Below are positions 1 through 10,106 of a stretch of 64,000 nt of DNA, piece after piece; within the stretch, counting starts at the first letter, position 1; each line of letters opens with the position of its first letter. This stretch comes from Gnetum montanum. Lineage: Eukaryota; Streptophyta; Gnetopsida; Gnetales; Gnetaceae. Under the pieces are notes generated by a model. That model was not told where the DNA came from, ran no database searches, and saw nothing but the letters and a program-made list of their open reading frames with translations. The translations under genes and the position numbers were made by a program. The DNA lies in assembly GCA_015680685.1 (NCBI GenBank), contig MNCI01010030.1, positions 150,390-214,389 of the forward strand, given 5' to 3'.

Positions 1-600
1 TAGTTGCCAAGTGTCTTCATGGAGATAAACAGGTTGTAGGTGACAAGTGTCCCATGCAAGTGACAAGTGGCCTTTTTAATTGACATGCGGCCATTTTGGA
101 GACAAAAAGGCTATAATTGATAAGTGGCCTTAGTGGTTATAAGTATCATGGGAAATTAAAATTTAGTTGTAACCACCAAGGGGAAGTTATCACCACCATG
201 ATATTTAAAAATTGCAAAGGACACTTGTTCTATACATATAACATAAAATATTTTCTTCAAATCATAGTAATAAAGATAGTAACCAACCATGTAATTATTG
301 CATACATGGATGGGTTAATATAAAAATATATATGTAAGTGTGAATAACCGAATGCATAAATAGAGTGGTACTCTCACATTTTCAACACCAAGTGAGTGTC
401 ACGTTATGTAGATAGTATATAATTTAGCTATAGTTTAATCATGTATATAGTATTAATATAGAAAAATCATGCGAAGGCTACTATAGAAGAGGCAGGCCCC
501 TTGCATATCTCTTGCAACTGAATAAGCAAGAACCAAGTTCGTATACACATAAGAATTTGGCTCTATTTCATTCATTCTCATGCTTTCAAAAACTGGGCGC
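1..600. other. left-edge non-coding DNA with short repeats
   Basis: I see no gene here. Positions 25-135 contain several imperfect copies of a TGACAAGTGGCC-like unit, which looks like a small degenerate tandem repeat. The rest is AT-rich and carries only short open frames with no recognisable protein. It is not clearly part of the retroelement family that fills the window. Confidence 0.4.
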
Positions 601-609
601 GATGTTTAT

Positions 610-1152
610 CCCCAAAGGACCAAACTGTCGGAAATAATCTGCGATCTCCTGTTTCCTTGCTCAGACTGGCCAGTTACCTATGAAAACTTTGCCCCTTTCT
701 TGGAATTCATCCTCCACTGCTTCTTTAACTGCTTCAATAGTAGCGTCTGTGTCCTGTGACTCCTATGGCCATGCCTGCTGCTGACTCCTCCGCAAGTTGC
801 CCGCAGCAACACTCAGCCCGATCCGCGCAATCCTTTTTGCTGCTGTTCGCGGTTTCTGTTGACGTCGATTCGTTGTTCTGCTCCTGCCACAGCCGATGCT
901 CATCCACCCGTCGCTCTGTTGCCGCTGCTCTCCATCAACACACAGCCCTCGCCTACAGTTTCTGCCTCCCATGCAGGTGCTTTCGCTAGTGCTCGCTACG
1001 CGACGGCCAGCGCTCAAGATGGTGCACGGGGAGGCTTGTAAACCCTCAGCAAAGGCCAGATCGACTCCAGTTCTGGCGCTCGTTGGAGTTGCAGTGACGG
1101 TGGCGGCAGCAAAATGATCCTCAGCACAGGAGTTCTTCGGCAAGGGTTTCAA
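610..1152 (-). pseudogene. broken RNA-recognition-motif (RRM) exon, PPR4-like
   Basis: Read on the minus strand, positions 762 down to about 615 encode an RNP2-like stretch KVFIGNWPV. An in-frame stop follows, then a YFRQFGPL stretch. This spacing is typical of the first half of an RRM, an RNA-binding fold. The best resemblance I know is the RRM at the start of plant chloroplast PPR4-type proteins, but the paralogue cannot be decided. The same frame is open upstream to 1,152, ending in one stop at 763-765, through a GC-rich Arg/Ser/Ala-rich stretch. That stretch may be an N-terminal exon or only a GC-rich coincidence. Two stops interrupt the RRM and homology ends after FGPL, so this is a fragment of a host gene. 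Confidence 0.45.
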
Positions 1153-1324
1153 GGGTTTGAAGGCAGTGGATTTTCATTTCCCTGTAACTGTTATTGTATT
1201 GATCAAGGTTGCAGAGAGGGTTTCAAAAATTCCAGCAAAAATATTCGAATAGAGGAAGCCATCATATCTAGCTTCTTTGTAGGCAATTTCAAAATGTTTC
1301 CTTCCACATCCAGAAAATATGCAT

Positions 1325-1684
1325 TTACGGCAGCACCATCTCCAACTGCCAAGGGCAATTTTTTTGTTCTTGCTTGCATACAAGTTTTGTAATTAAAGCA
1401 TTTTGCCTTGAGAAAACATGATAACAAATGACAGATTTACACTGAAGAGCAAACCATAGGAACTGTAGCTTCACATCGTTATCTAAAAGAACCAGATCAA
1501 GAGAGCTGCCATTAATAATACTTGCATGAACTTTCTGTAATGCAACATCTTCCAATTCTGATTTCCAATATTTAATCTTCTCAGATATTTCTCTCAAGCT
1601 ATCTTGCTTTGAAGATTCCCTATTCATTATTTGATCTACAAAAATTGTATTGTCATCTTCCAACTGTAGAATGTGCTGTTCCAT
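1325..1684 (-). pseudogene. unrecognised coiled-coil-like fragment
   Basis: A 119-codon open frame begins with a Met near 1,684. Its first 75 residues are rich in Leu, Glu, Lys and Asp in a heptad-like pattern (LREISEKIKYWKSELEDV), which suggests a coiled coil. The C-terminal part becomes hydrophobic and Cys-rich and may be read-through of an intron. I do not recognise the family. It lies upstream, on the same strand, of the RRM fragment and could be an exon of the same or of another decayed host gene. There is no clear splice evidence. Confidence 0.3.
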
Positions 1685-1924
1685 GCCTTCCTAATGCACC
1701 AACTCCCATGCTATTTAGTTTCTTCTACAAGTTTCCTTACATTCATTACCCTCCCATACCTTATGGAGGTCAACTAAAACCACTTCTTGACTTGTACATC
1801 AATACATGTTTGAGATCCAGTGAATGCTTCTTTGGCACTGAAATAGCCAACACCTCTGAAGAATCTTTATCCAATATAATATTGGCAATGTTAGTTATAT
1901 GACTAGCTTCACAACCTCACAAAG

Positions 1925-2390
1925 CCTGCTCCATTAAATGGCCAAAATGTGCCAATAGAAACATGTATAAGATTACCGTGCTTTTGACACATATTGCATG
2001 TTTTGACCTTGGAGAAATAGTTGTACTCCATATGTGGCCAATAGTACCCTAAACTTCTTATTTTGGTTGCCATTGCTTTGGGCACTATATGCCCTCGACA
2101 TAGTCCTTCATGAACTTGTTCCACAATGGTTTGGCCATTGGTACTACTAACGCATGTTAACAAGATGCCTTCGTAGGATCTACGACATAACGTATTTCCT
2201 ACTAGTGCATACTTCCAAGAGCGTTTTCGCACTATTTCCTTCTGATCATTCGTTAGATGTTGAGTTGGTTCGCCATGTAGAAGGTACTCTTTTATGTCAT
2301 CGTACCATTCTACGACATGTGTTGTGCTAACGGATGCTATGGGACGTTCATAGGGAGCATCAGTTATGGGCTTGTCGTAGCCTGTGATGG
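1925..2390 (-). pseudogene. R1 integrase N-terminal zinc finger (truncated)
   Basis: The integrase would join element cDNA to the host chromosome. Only its H2C2 zinc-binding domain is present. The His pair lies in HEGLCRGH and the Cys pair in CNMCQ, with the usual GYYWPHM stretch between them. The frame is continuous with the preceding linker and the aRH tail (a 227-codon open stretch, 1,909-2,592). The catalytic DDE core that follows in R2 and R3 is absent because the element is cut off directly after WPF. Confidence 0.8.
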
Positions 2391-2960
2391 AACTAGGCAA
2401 CGCATGAAACATGTCTGGTGAGATGTTTAGAGCTAACATGGCTAGTGCATCTGCAATGGTATTATCATTTCGAGAAACATATTGCACCTCTTTGTTTGTA
2501 AATTGTTTTAGCAAGTGTTTTGTCAGGTCATAGTATGGTTGTACGTGTCGAGCTTTACATGTGTATACTTTGGTGACCTGGTTAATGACCAATTGTGAAT
2601 CACCTCAAACTGCAAGCCATGTGATGTTTGAAGCTTGTGCTGCCATGATGCCTCTAAGGAGACCTTCATGCTCTACTATGTTATTGGTACAAGGAAAGTT
2701 AAATCAGTAAGAAAAGGGTTGGATCTCCCTGGAGAAAAATGTGATAACGGTGGTAGCACTTCTACCTCAGGATTTGAATGCTCCATCAAAGTTTAATATT
2801 GCATCATAGTTATCGGGCACTATGTCAATTGTGCTTATGTTTTCATCTAGAAACTCTAGATGTATCGTTGCTTGATCTTATGTTGGTGATGCGATCATCT
2901 GATTGACTATAGCTTGGCCTTTGATGGAAGATTAGACTATGTAATGTAGGTCAAACTCAG
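2391..2960 (-). pseudogene. R1 archaeal-type RNase H (aRH)
   Basis: This is the second RNase H domain, placed between the RT-linked RNase H and integrase, a hallmark of the plant Tat lineage. Visible pieces are an NNIVEHEGLLRG-like motif (about 2,660-2,690), GDSQLVINQV (about 2,575-2,605), and the C-terminal VSRNDNTIADALA motif near 2,440-2,480 with its final Asp. The GDS aspartate and the ADALA aspartate match catalytic positions of this family. At least one stop (near 2,607) splits the frame. Confidence 0.75.
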
Positions 2961-3546
2961 CAATCAATGCCTTCCATTGAGCTATCCTGCTTGATTCATA
3001 CATGTTGTTTGTGATTGCTCTGAGTACATTATCTTTGCAGATTATGTTGACTTGGTCTCAAAAGAGATAATGTCACCACTTCTTTAAAGAAAAGATAAGG
3101 GCAAGGCATGATCTTTCCATATCATTGTAATGTTGTTTGTGGGTTATTAATTCATGGCTCAAGTAGTAAACAGGAACCTCAGTTCCATCATCTCGTTTCT
3201 GGCAAAGCATAGATGCAATTGATGAATCCGATGTGGCAAGGTAGATATAGAATAGTTTATTATTATAAGGTGGATAAACTATCGGTAATTGAGTCAGTGC
3301 CATTTTGATAATGCCAGAGGCTTCCTGGCATTGTGGGGTCCATTGAAAATGTACACTCTTGTGTAGCAAATGGTTCATGGGTTTCAACTTATCGGTAATT
3401 TTTTCTATAAAGCACCTAATGAATTGTAATCTACCTTGTAGGCCTCGAATTTTGGTAAGGTTGCTTGGTAGTTGCAAGTTTGTGATAGCCTTCATCTTAT
3501 TGGGGTCTACTTGAATCCTTGCTTCTAAAACTATGAATCCTAGCAT
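2961..3546 (-). pseudogene. R1 RT connection and RT-linked RNase H
   Basis: The 157-codon open stretch at 3,073-3,546 starts with the LGFIVLEARIQVDPNK motif that follows the RT palm in Ty3 elements. The thumb/connection helix GLQGRLQFIRCFI comes next, followed by an RNase H fold with YIYLATSDSSIASMLCQ, PVYYLSHEL and NDMERSCLALIFSLKKW. The frame continues decayed to about 2,961. It overlaps the end of the RT frame in another phase, so a frameshift separates them. Confidence 0.8.
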
Positions 3547-4260
3547 TTTTCTTGATTTGACCCCAAAGACACTTTTTTGGGTTCAGTCTAAGCTCATATT
3601 TTAAGCAACACTTAAGTACTAAGTCTAGGTCTTGTATGTGCTGCTCTTGCATCTTTGATTTAACCGCTATATCATCTACGTAATCATTGAGTGAGTGAAG
3701 GAGGTAATCACTAAAGATGAAGGTCATCGCTCGTTGATATGTAGCACCAGCATTCTTTAAATTGAAGGGCATCATCATAAAACAAAATATCCCCCATGGT
3801 GTCATGAAGGTTGTCCTAAGTTGATGTTCAGGGTTAATCTAGATCTGATTATATCCTGAGAAGCTCTCCATAAAAAGATAAAAATGCATGCCCAGTGGTT
3901 GAGTTGACCAGTTGATCAATACTAGGTAGAGGAAAGTGATCTTTTATGGTCGCTAAGTTGAGGTCCCGAAATTTAATGCATAGGTGAATGCTTCCGTTCT
4001 TCTTTGGGACAATGATGATGTTGGATACCTAGTCAGCGTAGTCAATAGCTTGAACGAAACTAGCTTGATAAAGTTTGGTGATCTCATTGCGAACCGCTAA
4101 TGCTACCTCAGGATTAACTTTACGTGCATTTTGTTTCACTAGTCTTAACTTTGGGTCGAGTATAATGTTGTGCTAGACTATTCGAGGGTCTAGCCTAGGC
4201 ATGTTAGTGTAAGACCAAGCGAATGCTTTGATGTTGCTTTTTAACACTTTTGCTATGTCA
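3497..4260 (-). pseudogene. R1 reverse transcriptase
   Basis: RT copies element RNA into cDNA. The YVDD catalytic motif is present at 3,671-3,682 in the context LNDYVDDIAVKS, preceded by MPFNLKNAGATYQRAMT. Further upstream (rightwards) are decayed FVQAIDYAD and IIIVPKKNGSIHLCIKFRDLN stretches, the RT fingers with the primer-grip side, and a FAWSYTNMPRLDP stretch typical of the pol N-terminus. Stops and at least one frameshift break the domain near 3,820-3,840. Confidence 0.85.
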
Positions 4261-4278
4261 TTGGAAAGTTGTGAGTCT

Positions 4279-4482
4279 NTGGATCCATCCAATGGGAGAT
4301 GATCAGAAATTCCATTGATTTAGACACATCNTCTTCGATGATGTTATCAGCTTCAATATCCAGCGATTTCATCATGCTCTAAAAGCATTTTATCGTTTCC
4401 TCTGTCGATGCCACAGATTTTTCGTAAGTCGATGTGTCTAAATCAATGGAATTTCTGATCATCTCCCATTGGATGGATCCAT
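4279..4482. other. assembly joins with a 51-bp inverted copy
   Basis: Single Ns occur at 4,279 and 4,331. The bases between them are the reverse complement of 4,432-4,482. Inverted or direct copies beside single Ns recur elsewhere in the window, so this is most likely a contig-join artefact rather than a true foldback. Confidence 0.7.
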
Positions 4483-4679
4483 ATGGTCCATTGATGAACA
4501 ATGGTGCGAATAGTTGCTTGCTATCCATGCTTGCTCCTGCCAAGCCACAAGAAGCAATGTTAACAAAAAAGGGGTGGTTTGCTTATTGTTTTATGACACC
4601 AATTCAAATATTTAAATATGCTCAAAGTATGCTAAAGTTGGTTTATTGTCTCACTTGGCCGCATTACAGTTTAATACCA

Positions 4680-4830
4680 TACTCGGTCAATGGCGGTAGC
4701 TTGGGATCTCACCGGGCCGTTTGCGGTAGTTTAGGGCCTTATTAGGCCGTTTGCAGCAGTTTAGGGCCTTATCGGGCCATTCGGGGCAGTTTAGGGCCTT
4801 ACCAGGCCATTCGTGATTCATTTATGGTTT
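4680..4830. repeat. boundary tandem repeat, R1 pol / antisense gene
   Basis: Four imperfect copies of a unit of about 35 bp reading GCAGTTTAGGGCCTTAT followed by GGGCC or AGGCC lie between the start of pol and the antisense gene. The same kind of unit occurs at 9,765-10,105 on the other side of the gene and at matching places in R2, R3 and R5. Confidence 0.8.
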
Positions 4831-5159
4831 CTAGTTGATTGTACAATTTGTAATGCTTATTAAGTGTGAAACTATGAGACAAAGAGTATGTATCAAAGTG
4901 CTTAGTTTAGGCAAGATCTTATGTGGGTAATGTTTAGCCTAGTGCATGTCTACATACTCTTTTCTCTACTCTAGGTTTGTTTATATTTATTTGTGTTTAA
5001 TTAATCATTGTGTTTATTTTTATTTTATTTGCAATAAAATACCCAAAATGTCAATTTCCTAGAGGGTGAGTCGATGTGAGCAATGTGGAGATTTATAAGA
5101 CCAACTTAAAAATCATCGTAGCAAGCATAAACCTAAAGTTGGGCCAAAAAAAAAAGAGA

Positions 5160-5530
5160 ATAGTGTGAACCTCTCAGTATGACCCTAGCAAAGCGTGAAC
5201 CTCTCAGCATGACCCTAGCAAAGCGTGACCCTAGTGAAGCATGAACCTCTCAACATGAACCTAGGCTCAACATGAACCTCTTAGTGGAGATTCAGCATGA
5301 TGAGGAAGCAAAGATCTAGAGGCAGGGGTAGGGAAAGGTAAAGATCTGATGTGATGGAGGTGGAAAAGGGGGCAAAGATCATAGCGCGACTCGTCAAGTG
5401 AGAGCATTCAGTGTGCATGCCCTGGAAACCCCTGCGTGAACGCCCTAGAAACCCCAGTGTGAACACCCTGGAAACCCCAGCATGAATGCCCTAGAAACCC
5501 TAGCGTGAATGCCCTAGGAACCCCAACGTG
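5160..5530. repeat. tandem repeats upstream of the R1 antisense gene
   Basis: Two blocks are visible. Block 1 (about 5,165-5,285) repeats a GTGAACCTCTCAGCATGACC-like unit. Block 2 (about 5,410-5,535) repeats a 26-bp GTGAACGCCCTAGAAACCCC-like unit five or so times. They occupy the expected promoter/5' UTR position and end 12 bp or so before the proposed start codon at 5,547. They may have displaced the promoter; a TTTATAAG motif lies near 5,083. Confidence 0.75.
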
Positions 5531-6110
5531 AATGCAGTGCGACGGGATGGGCAAGGGAAAGCAAGTGAGAGACCAAGGAAGGAAGGAGCCTAGCTTGACC
5601 TTCGCCGAGAAGAGTGAGGCGATGCTCCGGTGCCTGCCTAAGCCCAAGATCACCTCATGGTCTAGATCGATGCACCGGTAGACCCTGGTTCCCTATCTAC
5701 ATTTGTGTTTTCATTTGCTATTTTCGTTAATTGTGTTTGGTTTTTTCAAATTTCAACACTTAGAATTTGTGGGAGGCCTGACCTGTTTCTTCGGCGTAGG
5801 TATTAGCATGTACGCCAGCATCAATCTTCGTCTCTTTTTCTCGGCGTATGGCCAGTTTTGTGTCTGGGAACCTAGTGACATGCTCAGTGTACAGGAGGGA
5901 GGCTAAGCTACCCATCGTGTAGGGTCTTCACGATCATGTTCCCAGTGTGCAGGGTCTACACGACTACGTTGCCAGTGTGCAGGGTCTGCACGCCGAGCAT
6001 TGCCAGCGTGCAGGGTCTACACGCTGACCGTGAACCCAAAATTTTTTCAAGTGCTATCCCCAAAATTTTTTTTGTGTAGGCTATTAATCCTAGTTCTTGA
6101 ATATGTGTAG

Positions 6111-6907
6111 AGGTCCTAAACCTTTCCTCTTAGTGGTGGAACTTGTTGGAGTTCTGGCATGGTTCAGGCCTACTAATTCTGATGAACCAGTACCTAATAT
6201 GACTATTGATCGAGATGGGGTATGGTTCAAAACGGGTGCCAGTGAGTTCCTTGCCTTCATCTTGCAAGGATTTGGTGTGGTAATATGGTCTCACCTAAGC
6301 AAACAACTAGCACAGAGTGTCCTTGAGACTATATTACTAGGATCCTTGAATGGCATAGTGGCCTTCGTGGTCAATGTTGATGAGGGATTGTTTATGATTT
6401 GGGATGGTCCCTCTAGACGGCCTAGATCCATCCATCCATTGACATGTGTATGGGACCTATTATAATATAGCCCTCACAACATCAATAGCACTTTATTCCT
6501 AGCCTCTCGTGTGCACACTTTGTTCTAGAATCCTCTTGGAATAGTGTACAAGGTAGAAAGGTAAGGCTGTTTAATTTATCGTTTCTACTTTGATGCTAGA
6601 TGGTTTTTCATATTTTGACTGTTGTTTCTTTGCAAGCCTCAATTTGATAAGGAAGGAGTATGCATAGGTGACAATGGACTCACATTGGCTCATACCACCT
6701 TAGAGGCTTTCATGGTGGATCCTACTCTTCGTGGTGCCATGTTAGCCTAGACCAAGGACGAAATTGTCCATTTTCACAAATGATACTCCAAGGATTTTGC
6801 ACAATGTGAGGCTCAGGGGTGGCTACATGGGGATTGATCCTGTAATGGGCCATTTCTCCTGTGCGATGCCGATTTGACTTGTAATGGTCTTAATCCATTG
6901 TCTAACG
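6111..6907 (+). pseudogene. R1 antisense exons 2-3: FCP1/NLI phosphatase-like domain
   Basis: The translated exon 2 shows the order of motifs of plant FCP1/NLI-interacting-factor (HAD) phosphatase domains. These are a hydrophobic strand VVELVGVLA at the nucleophile loop, a DGVWFKTGASEFLAFIL helix, and GFGVVIWSH, corresponding to the family's V-x-V-W-S-S strand. After one stop come SPHNINSTLFLASR and NPLGIVY, matching the family's N-T-L-L-x-D-D loop and N-P-x-x-T stretch. The nucleophile Asp is Glu here and the second loop Asp is lost, so catalysis is unlikely. Exon 3 carries the TLEAFMVD and CEAQGWLHGD stretches shared with R2 and R3. Confidence 0.65.
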
Positions 6908-6997
6908 GTAAGTAATAGTGTTTTCGACGCTTCACGTTTGTTTGTTTTGCTACCTCATTGGTTGTATTGATTCCATGGTTTTACCCTGCACGTATAG

Positions 6998-7609
6998 ATG
7001 TCACCCCTAGTGGAGTCACCATAACAACTAGCCAGACTAAGGGCACTTTGTCCATGAAATTTGAGTATATCGACGATGCACAACAGTGGTTGCATGATGA
7101 GGCATCACCACATATTATTGGTTTCTTGAGTGATGCTGGCCTCATGAAGTTGTTTACTGCTTTAAGTCCTACCATCTTCGTGACCAAGATGATTGCGATC
7201 GTTGATTCTTTGAATGAAGCTATTACTTACTATAGCACTCATGTCAAGAGAATTAAAGTAGCTTTCCATCTGTCGGCAAAGTTCTTTTCAGACCTCTTTG
7301 GTGTACCGGCAAATGGGGCCAGAGTGACTTTGGATACAACACAAAAAGAGGTCCATGTTTTTCATGAGCTGGAGGACTGGCTGGGTGTCCTCATGGGGGG
7401 ATCATCTACTCAATCAATCCATACGCATGACAACGTAGGTTTGGAGCCAAGTGGTGTGCCCTATACTACTAGGAGAGCTGATCGAGTAATCAAGGAGATA
7501 ATTAGGAAGGCGAAATCTAAATTTCAAAGACCTAAGAGCTCTAGAGAGGTTGCTCCAGCTGTAGATGTACCAAAGGTGAAACACATACAGTTTAAGATGT
7601 CTGCACGTG
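6998..7609 (+). pseudogene. R1 antisense exon 4: conserved FGVP module
   Basis: About 200 codons are open without a stop from the TAG acceptor at 6,997 to the GTAAGA donor at 7,610. The core reads LMKLFTALSPTIFVTKMIA, then a helix and FFSDLFGVPANGARV. R2 and R3 carry clear homologues (IMDLFLTVNPSIPTTKMIA and LFADLFGVPSKG in R2). The FGVP part recalls, weakly, the GLP/GVP end of the plant-mobile or putative plant-transposon-protein domain found in extra frames of other Ty3 elements. The C-terminus is basic. Function is unknown. Confidence 0.6.
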
Positions 7610-7706
7610 GTAAGAAAGTCTGATTCATTTATTTATCCTTGTTTCATTATCATTATTATTATTATCTTGGTCATTTATGTGATGTTGATCCTATGAATGT
7701 CATCAG

Positions 7707-9359
7707 AGTTAACTCTTGAAGTAAGAAGAGAAGGGTTAGCACAAATCTTAGAGGAGGAAGAGGTCCCCTCTAACAAAGGTGAGGAGGACAAAGCAGGTAA
7801 TGATGAGATGGAAGTCCCTATCTCTCTAAGGGAAGAAACAAAAGAATGGATGGAAGACACCACAAAAAATGATCATGCTAGTGATCAAGATGAAGAGGAT
7901 GAGATATTCGATGATTTCTTCGAAGGAAGGTTAAGCCTTGGCAATCCTCTGAATCTGGAAGAAGGAAGGGATTTCAATATGTTTTTCCTATTATACTTAT
8001 TTGATTTTTTTTTAATTATTTCATTTCCATTATTTAGAGTTTTGGCTTTATGTTTTTTTTTGCTGCTACAAGGTGCAGATGTTGAAACTAATACGACTCC
8101 TAATGTTTCTTTGGAAATACCTACAATGAAGACTCCAATGGAAACAACCATTGGAGTTGGTCCATCTTCTTCAAAAGACCCATTTACTTGGATTGAAATG
8201 CCAAGTAAAATTTATTTTTTCCTTGGTATTGTCAATGAGGTAGTTGACCACATCCAACGAGCTCATCCTGAAATAGGTACATATAGCATTTTGAGTCTTT
8301 CTATTTTTGCATCTATTTCTACTATCCCATGTCTAATGTATATTCTCCTTATATTGATAGGTGCTAAACTGAAGTGGGACACATATGAGGCCACTGGTAT
8401 TGACAGTCTACCTAAACTACCATCAGAAATTGAGCAAGTGCTAAGACAGATTTATGATAAGGTGGCAAAATGTGTTGTGCAAAATGCTAAGTCTCTTTGG
8501 ACTTGTAGGCATTCCATTGAAAAGCTATGGTTGTGAATTCAAGTAGGGGAAAAAGAGATTGCTAAACTATTAGCAGACCAAGATGACTTTAAGTCATGCT
8601 ATGAGTTTGCCTCTACTAGGTTGAAGGGTGATCATTCTTTGTGAACCTCCAAGGTTACTTATACCAGATATTGGAATTTATTGAATCGTCAAGTAACTAT
8701 GACTCGGGAACTAGTAGAGTGAAAGGCACAAATTGATTTTCTGAATCTCAAATGTCAAGATTGAAAATCTTTCGCTTCTAAGGTGAAAAAATGGGGCCAA
8801 GATGAAAAGAATCATAAGTACCATTATAAGAAATCATTAAAGGAGACATCCATAGAGAAGCGTCAACTGGAGATGTTCGTAGAGGGTTTAGGATTACAGT
8901 CTTCGTTTGATGCCTTTGCTAGGCACACGGTGGTAGAGATGGAATCTCCTAAGAGAGTAATCACTATAGCTTTTAGGGAGATTTATGTAGTTGAGTTTCC
9001 TCTTAAACGTCCTACTTGATCTACTATGGACAAAGGGAAGGCCTTAGCCAACATTGATCTAGGCCTTTATGAAATAGACTGGGCAAGTGTCCTTGAAGAA
9101 GAAATCCTTCATTAGCTAGAGTTCAGTCTAAGGGGATCCTCTTCGGTAAGTCATTTAAACTTGTAACTTTTTATTTGTTTTTTCTTTTGCAAAAAATTTT
9201 ATCCCCCTATTTTTGTTTTTTAGTTAATTATTTTCTCTTACTTTTCTACATAGTCATGGCAGTGATGGTGGCCACGAAGGTGGCCCCTGTGGAGGGGAAA
9301 CTCATGATGTGGGGGAGTTTAAGGGGAAAGCCCCTCCTGATCATGATGTTTATTTTTTA
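7707..9359 (+). pseudogene. R1 antisense exons 5-8: acidic region, conserved motif, coiled coil
   Basis: Exon 5 (from 7,707) is strongly acidic, with runs such as LEEEEVPSNKGEEDK and DEEDEIFDDFFEG. Exon 6 (8,073-8,276) carries WIEMPSKIYFFLGIVNEVVDHI, the counterpart of PNKFVFMQGIVDDMI in R2 and PNKFTFMQGLVDDMI in R3. Exon 7 (8,361-9,145) starts AKLKWDT, then KCVVQNAKSLWTCRHSIEKLW, then a long charged stretch likely to form a coiled coil, interrupted by several stops. Exon 8 is short and its frame is uncertain. The acidic-then-coiled-coil arrangement suggests a binding or scaffold role, which is inference only. Confidence 0.6.
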
Positions 9360-9764
9360 AATCTGTCATTGTCATTAGTTATGTTTCCACGGGTTGTAAA
9401 CAAAAATTATTTTTGTTGTTTTGAGTTGAGTTGTGTATGAACAAATGCATAAACTTGGTTAGATCTAGTAATCATCCATTTACATATTTATATATATTTT
9501 TTTCATTTTCATATTCCAATTTTGTTTTTTGTTTTGTTGATTTGTTTTTAGAGTTGTCCGAATGTTGAGAAGAAATAATGCAGGGACATGGAGAGAAAGT
9601 ATTTTTGCTTGTTTGTTGTTTAAGTGTAAACATGAAATAAAGTGCAAATGTAACCTAAACGATAACTGTGCCATAGTAAACATAAAGGAAAGCGTAACTT
9701 GTACTGTAAAGATGTAATCTTAGAATGTAGGCTGGGGATTTAAACTTTTGAGACAAACAAAAGT
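9360..9764. other. R1 antisense gene 3' flank
   Basis: T-rich, non-coding sequence between the last antisense exon and the boundary repeat. It probably holds the 3' UTR of the antisense gene. I see no other feature. Confidence 0.4.
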
Positions 9765-10105
9765 AAACTTGCTCTAGTTTAAGGCCATTTTGGGCCATAC
9801 ACACATGTGTGTCAGTTTAAAGTCATGAAGGACTACGACGTGACCGTTCTAGTTTAAGGCCATCTAGGGCCACTAATAAACTGGAGGGATATCAACTAAT
9901 AGGATGGTTTTTGGTGTAAACCGGCCATTTCTGACCGTGGCTAGTTTTATGTCATTGCGGACATGCAATAGTTGAATGTCATTCTGGATGTGTGTAGTTT
10001 AGCATCATTTCAGACGAATGGTAGTTCAACATCATTTTGGATGATCATAGTTTAATGTCATTTCGGACTATCATAGTTTAACATCATTGCAGACTATCGT
10101 AGTTT
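9765..10105. repeat. boundary tandem repeat, R1 antisense gene / PR
   Basis: Eight or so imperfect 35-45 bp units, early ones CTAGTTTAAGGCCATTTTGGG and later ones AGTTTAACATCATTTTGGAC-like. They end at the PR stop codon (10,107). Confidence 0.85.
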
Positions 10106-10106
10106 G

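Larger units (their letters stand above)
5547..9359 (+). pseudogene. R1 antisense gene, about 8 exons
   Basis: The gene is encoded opposite to gag-pol, between PR and RT. Proposed exons are 5,547-5,677, 6,111-6,560, 6,637-6,907, 6,998-7,609, 7,707 to about 7,970, 8,073-8,276, 8,361-9,145 and 9,254-9,359. Donors include GTAAGG (6,561), GTAAGT (6,908), GTAAGA (7,610) and GTAAG (9,146), and acceptors end in TAG or CAG. Exon 1 is open for 43 codons and ends in phase 2, the same phase as in R2 and R3. Exon 4 is open throughout. Stops in exons 2, 3 and 7 make this copy non-functional. The start was chosen because the R2 and R3 exon 1 sequences begin with a Met at the same relative place. I know no named gene for the whole protein. 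Confidence 0.75.

Noticed and set aside
4280-4482. 51-bp inverted repeat that could form a hairpin in pol
   Set aside because: One arm is exactly the piece between two Ns, so it is most likely an assembly artefact.
4434-4745. Plus-strand open frame of 103 codons
   Set aside because: It is antisense to the pol N-terminus and the boundary repeat and is not conserved in R2 or R3.
9765-10105. CRISPR-like array
   Set aside because: Units are imperfect, lack constant-length unique spacers, and lie in a plant retroelement.
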